A stretch of DNA of 5,082 nucleotides from Chloroflexota bacterium. Lineage in GTDB: Bacteria; Chloroflexota; Anaerolineae; Promineifilales; Promineifilaceae. The stretch spans positions 1-5,082 of the forward strand of contig JAJRTP010000468.1 in NCBI GenBank assembly GCA_024278255.1. Direction: 5' to 3'. A program made the translations under genes and the position numbers. This document shows positions 1-3,803 of the stretch, piece after piece (positions within the stretch are counted from its first letter, which is position 1; each line of letters begins with the position of its first letter). The notes beneath the pieces were generated by a model, which saw only the letters and a program-made list of their open reading frames with translations, was not told the DNA's origin and searched no databases.

Positions 1-932
1 ATGATGTTTCCAGGCGTATCAACCGCGCCCTGTTTTTGGCGGCAGTGGGGGCGGGGTTTGTGGCTTTGCTATTGGGGGTGTTATTGTCGCGGACGTTGAC
101 ACGGCCGTTGCAGGAAATAACCGCCGCCACCCAAAAAGTAGCCGCAGGCGACCTGTCCCAGCAGGTACCGGTGCGTTCCCGCGACGAATTGGGCCAACTG
201 GCCGCCTCCTTCAACCAGATGAGCCAGCAGTTGACCCGCTCCCGCGATATGCGCCGCCAGATGACGGCCGATATTGCCCACGATTTACGCACCCCTCTCA
301 GCCTGATTCTGGGCCATACCGAAGCCCTGCGTGATGGCGTTCTGCCGCCATCCCAGGAAACATTTGACGTGCTGCATGACGAAGCCAAACGGCTGGACAG
401 ACTGGTGGCCGATTTGCGCACCCTGTCGCTGGCAGATGCCGGGGAACTGTCGGTAGCAGTGCGGCCGGTGGCACCGCAGCTTTTGTTGGAACGGGCCATC
501 ATCACCCACACATCCCGCGCCGGGAAGAAGCACATCACCCTGACGCTGGAAACAGAACCGAATTTGCCGGAGGTGTTGGTTGATCCGGATCGGATGGGGC
601 AGGTGTTGGATAATCTGGTGGAGAATGGGATACGGTACACGCCGGAAAACGGCCGTATCACTCTCTCTGTTTCGCGTAGTGAATATGGCGTGCGTCTGCA
701 AGTGCAAGACACCGGCCCTGGCTTGTCGCCTGAAGAGGCAACTCACGTCTTTGACCGCTTCTACCGGGGGGACAAGGCCCGGCAGCGGCAGGAGGATGGC
801 GGTTCCGGTTTGGGTTTGGCCATTGCCCGCTCATTGGTATTAGCCCAGAACGGCCGTATCCGGGCCGAATCTCAACCGGGGGAAGGAGCGACGTTTATTG
901 TGGAATTACCGGCAGCAGATGGGAAAGAATGA
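1..932 (+). CDS. Sensor histidine kinase, C-terminal part (HAMP-HisKA-HATPase), 5' end outside the window
   Basis: This is a membrane sensor kinase that autophosphorylates on histidine and passes the phosphate to a response regulator. The frame is open from base 3 with no stop, so the N-terminus (first membrane helix and sensor region) lies off the left edge. A later in-frame TTG at 36 falls inside a membrane helix and is unlikely to be the start. Counting from base 3, residues about 10-29 form a membrane segment, about 30-80 a HAMP linker (motif DELGQLAASFNQM), and the HisKA helix carries IAHDLRTP with phospho-acceptor His93. The HATPase domain follows: N box DNLVEN (about 203-208), G1 DTGPGL (about 236-241), F box VFDRFYRGD (about 249-257) and G2 GGSGLGLAIA (from about 266). 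The whole catalytic core is intact. The layout resembles BaeS-type kinases, but the signal sensed cannot be read here. A response-regulator gene is expected just upstream; this is inference. Confidence 0.95.
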   Translation, partial: DVSRRINRALFLAAVGAGFVALLLGVLLSRTLTRPLQEITAATQKVAAGDLSQQVPVRSRDELGQLAASFNQMSQQLTRSRDMRRQMTADIAHDLRTPLSLILGHTEALRDGVLPPSQETFDVLHDEAKRLDRLVADLRTLSLADAGELSVAVRPVAPQLLLERAIITHTSRAGKKHITLTLETEPNLPEVLVDPDRMGQVLDNLVENGIRYTPENGRITLSVSRSEYGVRLQVQDTGPGLSPEEATHVFDRFYRGDKARQRQEDGGSGLGLAIARSLVLAQNGRIRAESQPGEGATFIVELPAADGKE

Positions 933-935
933 GAG

Positions 936-964
936 TTGTCTGGCAAAATTATGTATGGTACAGT
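936..964 (+). promoter_or_regulatory. Candidate promoter for the toxin-antitoxin pair
   Basis: TTGTCT (936-941) and TACAGT (959-964) are 17 bases apart, and TG at 956-957 supplies an extended -10. Each hexamer matches the sigma-70 consensus at 4 of 6 positions. Transcription would start near 971, leaving a leader of about 30 bases that includes the ribosome binding site. A competing pair, GTGTCA (963-968) and TAAAAT (986-991), also has 17-base spacing, but it would start transcription at about the ribosome binding site and is less likely. This is a consensus match only. Confidence 0.3.
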
Positions 965-987
965 GTCAGAACCGTCGGCATTCTGTA
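959..987. promoter_or_regulatory. Candidate operator dyad upstream of the antitoxin gene
   Basis: Two nested inverted repeats lie between the candidate promoter and the antitoxin start. TACAG (959-963) pairs with CTGTA (983-987), and CAGAA (967-971) pairs with TTCTG (981-985). Type II toxin-antitoxin operons are usually autorepressed through such dyads around the promoter, so the position fits. The arms are short and could arise by chance. Confidence 0.25.
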
Positions 988-1001
988 AAATAGAGGTAAT
1001 T

Positions 1002-1268
1002 ATGAGCGAGTTAACAATTTCTCTGGATGATGTAAAAATCTATTACGATAATCAGGGACAGGCGTCAGAAGTCTTGATGAGTTATGAAACTTTCCTGAAA
1101 ATAAGTTCTCTGATCCAGGAGCAGTTGTCTGCCACTGAGCAAAGTTACTTTTGGACTGAATCCTGGCAATCCCGAATCCGGGAAGCCGAAGCCGATATTC
1201 AGGCAGGACGTGTCCGGCAAGCAACCGGGCAAACGCTCGATACAGTCCTGGAATGGCTGGATGAGTGA
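1002..1268 (+). CDS. Type II antitoxin (Phd/YefM-like), 88 aa
   Basis: This is the probable antitoxin that neutralises the RelE/ParE-type toxin encoded directly downstream. The ATG at 1002 is chosen because GAGGT (993-997) sits at proper spacing; the frame extends upstream to a TTG at 936 and an ATG at 951, but neither has a good ribosome site. The segment YYDNQGQASEVLMSYETF (about residues 14-31) resembles the strand-plus-helix part of Phd/YefM-like antitoxins, where a de-repressed 'vlmS.e.y' stretch precedes a helix. The rest is charged and helical, ending in ADIQAGR and a short acidic tail, as expected of a toxin-wrapping C-terminus. No clear separate DNA-binding motif is seen. The gene ends 8 bases inside the toxin gene. 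Family assignment rests on weak sequence resemblance plus strong gene context; the antitoxin role is more secure than the family name. Confidence 0.75.
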   Translation: MSELTISLDDVKIYYDNQGQASEVLMSYETFLKISSLIQEQLSATEQSYFWTESWQSRIREAEADIQAGRVRQATGQTLDTVLEWLDE

Positions 1269-1533
1269 CGTACAAATAATTCTGGCCGAGAGAGTGAAGA
1301 AAGATTACAAACAGCTTCCTTTATCTGTGCAGAAGAAATTTAAGAAACAGTTGCGTTTCCTTGTTCAGAATCCCCGGCATCCTTCTCTGCAAATCCATCG
1401 CATTCGCGGTACTGACTACTGGGAATTTTACGTTGATAAAGCGCATCGGTGTGTTTTCCGGCAAGATGGCTCTGTGTATTATTTGCTGGCAACCGGCCCC
1501 CATAAAGTCATAGACGAGTTTGCCCGAAAATAA
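1261..1533 (+). CDS. Type II toxin, RelE/ParE superfamily (RelE/HigB-like), 90 aa
   Basis: This is a small basic toxin, probably a ribosome-dependent mRNA interferase like RelE or HigB; a ParE-like gyrase target cannot be excluded. The visible family signature is a lysine-rich helical first half (residues about 11-35), then HPSLQ (40-44), the strand motif YWEFYVDK (53-60), RCVF (63-66) and a terminal GPHKVIDEF (79-87). The length of 90 aa is typical. The ATG at 1261 is chosen because it overlaps the antitoxin stop (1266-1268), which fits translational coupling; an in-frame ATG at 1210 would add 17 residues without homology-like character and lies well inside the antitoxin gene. No strong ribosome site precedes 1261, in line with coupling. 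All core motifs are present, so the toxin looks intact. The assignment comes from family knowledge and motif reading. Confidence 0.9.
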   Translation: MSDVQIILAERVKKDYKQLPLSVQKKFKKQLRFLVQNPRHPSLQIHRIRGTDYWEFYVDKAHRCVFRQDGSVYYLLATGPHKVIDEFARK

Positions 1534-1554
1534 CTTTGGCAAATCAATCTCCAA

Positions 1555-2295
1555 TCACGTCAACAATTCTGGCGGCAGAAAATCAGCCCGGTTAAGATAA
1601 GTCAAACTCACGTGATCGTCGTTAAAATCAATGCGGGTAATGGATGTGTTGAAAACCTTGAACCAGATTGGCATCTCCCCGCCAAAGTCAACTTTCGTGC
1701 GCCAGAAATCCAGCAAAACTGAGAAGAAAGCGTAGTAAAAACCGCCGTGGGTGACGATGGCTACCCGGTCGTCGCTGTCGCCGTGGCGGGCGTACAGTTC
1801 ATCCAGAAAGCGCTGCGCCCGGCCTGGCATTTCTTCCCAGGTTTCTACAGGGCGGTTCCACCAGCCATCTTCACCTAACTCGTCCGGCAGATGCAGTTCC
1901 GGGTGGTGTTGGGCAAAGAAGGCGCGGTTGGGGCCAGGTAGACCGATTCGCTCGCCGGCGGCGTTCTTTTCGTAAATGCCGCCGCCTTCGTGGATGACGG
2001 GCCAGGCGATGAGGGGCAGGTCGAGGGCTTGGCTCAGGTAGGTTCCGGTTTGCACGGCGCGGCGCATCAGGCTGCAATAGAGGTGGGTCAGGTGGAAGCC
2101 TTGATGGTTGTAGGGGTCGTCGGGGGTGACGGCCGTATCCACATCAGCCTGTTGGATATACTCAGCTACCAGCCGGGCTTGTTGGTGGCCGATTTCCGTG
2201 AGAGCCGGGTCGGGTACACGGCCGTTGTCCTGCCCCGTGCTGGCCCAAATAGCGTTATTTTCCGATTGCGCGTGACGAATTATGTAAAGTTGCAT
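1555..2295 (-). CDS. Histidine phosphatase superfamily protein (phosphoglycerate-mutase-like), 246 aa
   Basis: This is a cytoplasmic phosphohydrolase or mutase of the branch-1 histidine phosphatase superfamily, acting through a phospho-histidine intermediate. The signature starts at residue 4: YIIRHAQSENN, with Arg7 and the phosphorylated His8. Further catalytic-pocket residues are Arg79 in CSLMRRAVQT, Glu103 in IHEGGG and His183 in VTHGG. All four basic pocket residues are present, so the enzyme should be active. The substrate cannot be told from sequence: such proteins include phosphoglycerate mutases, alpha-ribazole phosphatases and sugar-phosphate phosphatases. Residues about 53-68 (TAVTPDDPYNHQGF) look like an extra loop before the second motif. 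The ATG at 2295 is preceded by an AAGGAA ribosome site in good position and by a TATAAT box. The gene converges on the toxin gene with a 21-base gap and appears to be transcribed alone. Confidence 0.93.
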   Translation of the reverse strand: MQLYIIRHAQSENNAIWASTGQDNGRVPDPALTEIGHQQARLVAEYIQQADVDTAVTPDDPYNHQGFHLTHLYCSLMRRAVQTGTYLSQALDLPLIAWPVIHEGGGIYEKNAAGERIGLPGPNRAFFAQHHPELHLPDELGEDGWWNRPVETWEEMPGRAQRFLDELYARHGDSDDRVAIVTHGGFYYAFFSVLLDFWRTKVDFGGEMPIWFKVFNTSITRIDFNDDHVSLTYLNRADFLPPELLT

Positions 2296-2330
2296 ATAGG
2301 TTTCCTTCTTTCGGTGACAATAATGGGCGA

Positions 2331-2336
2331 ATTATA
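2331..2336 (-). promoter_or_regulatory. -10 box (TATAAT) for the histidine-phosphatase gene
   Basis: On the minus strand this reads TATAAT, a perfect consensus -10. Transcription would begin near 2324, giving a leader of about 29 bases that contains the AAGGAA ribosome site. No good -35 is found at 16-18 bases (the best is CGGTCA at 2353-2358, 3 of 6 matches), so an activator or a relaxed -35 requirement may apply. Confidence 0.45.
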
Positions 2337-2351
2337 GCGGAGATTGCCAAA

Positions 2352-2380
2352 TTGACCGACGCGCTTAATCTGGGCATAAG
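2352..2380 (+). promoter_or_regulatory. Candidate promoter for the secreted nuclease gene
   Basis: TTGACC (2352-2357; 5 of 6 consensus) and CATAAG (2375-2380; 4 of 6) are separated by 17 bases. Transcription would start near 2387, leaving a leader of about 72 bases before the ATG at 2459. The -35 lies where the opposing phosphatase promoter would have its own -35, so the two promoters would be back to back and overlapping. This is a consensus match only. Confidence 0.35.
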
Positions 2381-2458
2381 ATTGGCTGAGGTTGGGATAA
2401 GGACAGGACTGGTTCGATTTGTTACGGTTGGGGGAGATATTTCTGTGAGGTGAAATCA

Positions 2459-3307
2459 ATGATGCGCACAAAGTTATCCCTGGTACTTTATATCTTGTTG
2501 TTTTCTCAGGGTGTGGCTACGGCCGTACAAGCCCAGACCGAGGAAACGGCCGTTGTCGTCCGCGTGGTGGATGGCGACACAATTATTGTCAATCTGAATG
2601 GTACGGAGGAGCCGCTGCGGTATATCGGCATGGATACGCCGGAAACAGATGAACCGTACTTTGACCAGGCCACGGAAGCCAACAGCCTGTTGGTAGCCGG
2701 GCAGACGGTGCGGTTGGTCAAGGATGTGTCGGATCGGGATAGATACGGCCGTCTCCTGCATTACGTTTATTTGCCGGATGGCACGTTTGTCAATGCAGAA
2801 TTGGTGCGGCAGGGCTGGGCGCGGGCGGCGGCTTATCCGCCAGACACAGCCCACGCAGACGAGTTTGCCCAACTGGAAGCGGAAGCCTATGCGGCCCGAT
2901 TGGGCATCTGGCAAAATATGGTCTTCCTGCCGCTTTTGGTGAATGGGGGTGGGGTTACGGCCGTGCCGCCGACAGACATCCAAATAGGCATCAGCACCAT
3001 TTTCTATGATGGCCTTGTGCCGCAGGTGGAGAGTGATGAATATGCTGTGATTGAGAATTGGGGGGATACGGCCGTGAGTCTCACAGGTTGGCGGCTCAAT
3101 ACCGGGGACGAAGGGCAGGATTTCTACTTTCCCGACTATCTTTTGCCAGCGGGAGAAAGTTGCGCTGTTTACACCGATGAAATTCACCCGGGATGTGGCT
3201 TTTCCTTTCGTTCCAGCCGTGCTTTGTGGGCCAATGCCGGTGATTGTGGTTATCTCTATGATGGCAACGGCCGTCTGGTAGATGAATATTGTTATGCGGG
3301 AGATTAG
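2459..3307 (+). CDS. Secreted SNase-like nuclease fused to a lamin-tail domain, 282 aa
   Basis: This is a predicted exported nuclease of the thermonuclease (staphylococcal nuclease) fold. The ATG at 2459 is chosen because GAGGTG (2447-2452) is 6 bases upstream; a GTG at 2450 lies within that ribosome site. Residues 1-26 form a signal peptide ending near VQAQ. The SNase domain (about 31-152) keeps the calcium site Asp38, Asp40 (VDGDT) and Asp59 (MDTPE), and the catalytic triad equivalents Arg54, Glu62 and Arg98 (RYGRLL), so activity is expected. Next comes the motif VFLPLLV (155-161), a Gly-rich linker, and a lamin-tail domain (about 174-282) with DEYAVIENWG and SLTGWRL. Four cysteines (235, 246, 263, 278) are all in this domain and could pair as disulfides outside the cell. 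The lamin-tail domain may serve in adhesion or DNA binding; that is inference. A nutritional or biofilm-DNA role is possible. The gene holds six ACGGCCGT octamers. Confidence 0.93.
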   Translation: MMRTKLSLVLYILLFSQGVATAVQAQTEETAVVVRVVDGDTIIVNLNGTEEPLRYIGMDTPETDEPYFDQATEANSLLVAGQTVRLVKDVSDRDRYGRLLHYVYLPDGTFVNAELVRQGWARAAAYPPDTAHADEFAQLEAEAYAARLGIWQNMVFLPLLVNGGGVTAVPPTDIQIGISTIFYDGLVPQVESDEYAVIENWGDTAVSLTGWRLNTGDEGQDFYFPDYLLPAGESCAVYTDEIHPGCGFSFRSSRALWANAGDCGYLYDGNGRLVDEYCYAGD

Positions 3308-3327
3308 CTCTGCTGCCGGTAGCAAGG

Positions 3328-3356
3328 TTGGCAGTTCCGGTGGGCTTGCTTATACT
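3328..3356 (+). promoter_or_regulatory. Candidate sigma-70-type promoter for the DUF983 gene
   Basis: TTGGCA (3328-3333) and TATACT (3351-3356) each match consensus at 5 of 6 positions with the ideal 17-base spacer. Transcription would start near 3363, about 21 bases before the ATG at 3384. This is the best two-box promoter in the window and suggests that the DUF983 gene is transcribed independently of the upstream nuclease gene. A direct repeat of TTCCGG (3335-3340 and 3356-3361) is interleaved with it. Confidence 0.5.
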
Positions 3357-3383
3357 TCCGGCAAAATTCCTGGCAGGTAATTT

Positions 3384-3758
3384 ATGCGACTGAAAGCAAT
3401 TCTCACTCTAAAATGCCCTCATTGTTTGCAGGGGAAGGTTTATCGCGGCTTTTTCAGGATGAACTCGTCATGCCCGCACTGCGGCATTGTGTATGAACGA
3501 GAGCAGGGCTATTTTATGATGGCGGTATTCGTGGGGTATGTGATGGGGTTTGTCATTGCCGTTTTGGCTGGGATTGGCCTGTACCTGACCGTAAAGCCGG
3601 ACGCCATTGGTTATCTGTTGGGCGCGTCGGCCGTCGTTTTCCTCTCCATCCCCCTCATCTTCCATTACGCCCGCGTCATCTGGATGCACATTGACGAACT
3701 GCTGGACCCGCGCAAGCCAGAGGAGCTGGAAGCGGCCCGCGAGAATCGAAAGGCGTGA
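3384..3758 (+). CDS. DUF983 family membrane protein, 124 aa
   Basis: This is a small membrane protein of the DUF983 family, whose function is not established. The N-terminal part carries two CPHC motifs (Cys11/Cys14 and Cys30/Cys33), a zinc-ribbon-like arrangement expected to face the cytoplasm. The family-typical YEREQGYF (37-44) leads into the first membrane helix (about 44-68), and a second helix covers about 75-96. The tail (about 104-124) is highly charged (DELLDPRKPEELEAARENRKA region). The length is usual for the family. The ATG at 3384 has AGGT (3375-3378) at suitable spacing. A separate promoter lies in the 76-base gap before it. The stop codon (3756-3758) is inside the arm of a long terminator-like inverted repeat. 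Family recognition is firm; no biochemical role is claimed. Confidence 0.9.
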   Translation: MRLKAILTLKCPHCLQGKVYRGFFRMNSSCPHCGIVYEREQGYFMMAVFVGYVMGFVIAVLAGIGLYLTVKPDAIGYLLGASAVVFLSIPLIFHYARVIWMHIDELLDPRKPEELEAARENRKA

Positions 3759-3796
3759 TGCGCAATTGTTTCCGCTCACGCATCACGCTTTTCGAT
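3745..3796. terminator. Bidirectional transcription terminator between convergent genes
   Basis: Arms 3745-3762 and 3779-3796 pair over 18 positions with a single G-U wobble (3752 with 3789), enclosing a 16-base loop. The inner ten pairs are GC-rich (GCGTGATGCG with CGCATCACGC) and the outer part is A/T-rich, giving CTTTTCG after the stem on the plus strand and CCTTTCG on the minus strand. It lies between the DUF983 gene (+) and the ELWxxDGT gene (-), where a two-way terminator is expected. The U-tract is short, so strict factor-independent termination is likely but not certain. Confidence 0.75.
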
Positions 3797-3803
3797 GTAC
3801 AAC

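Noticed and set aside
36..932. TTG at 36 as the true start of the histidine kinase
   Set aside because: The frame stays open upstream to the window edge with membrane-helix-like and charged residues (SRRINRALF), and a start there would cut into the membrane helix.
1519..1543. Inverted repeat TTTGCC/GGCAAA with a 13-base loop at the end of the toxin gene, as a terminator
   Set aside because: The stem has only six pairs with a large loop and no following T-run on either strand; too weak to call.
2280..2471. Small minus-strand reading frame of 63 codons across the divergent spacer
   Set aside because: It overlaps the start of the phosphatase gene and covers both candidate promoters, has no family resemblance and is rich in Asn, Ser and Pro without a coding-like pattern.
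2474..3325. Long minus-strand reading frame of 283 codons opposite the nuclease gene
   Set aside because: The plus-strand frame has a signal peptide and all nuclease catalytic residues; the opposite frame shows no recognisable domain and is an antisense shadow.
3313..3334. CTGCC/GGCAG inverted repeat after the nuclease gene, as a terminator
   Set aside because: Five pairs with a 12-base loop and no T-run, and its right arm overlaps the better-supported DUF983 promoter.
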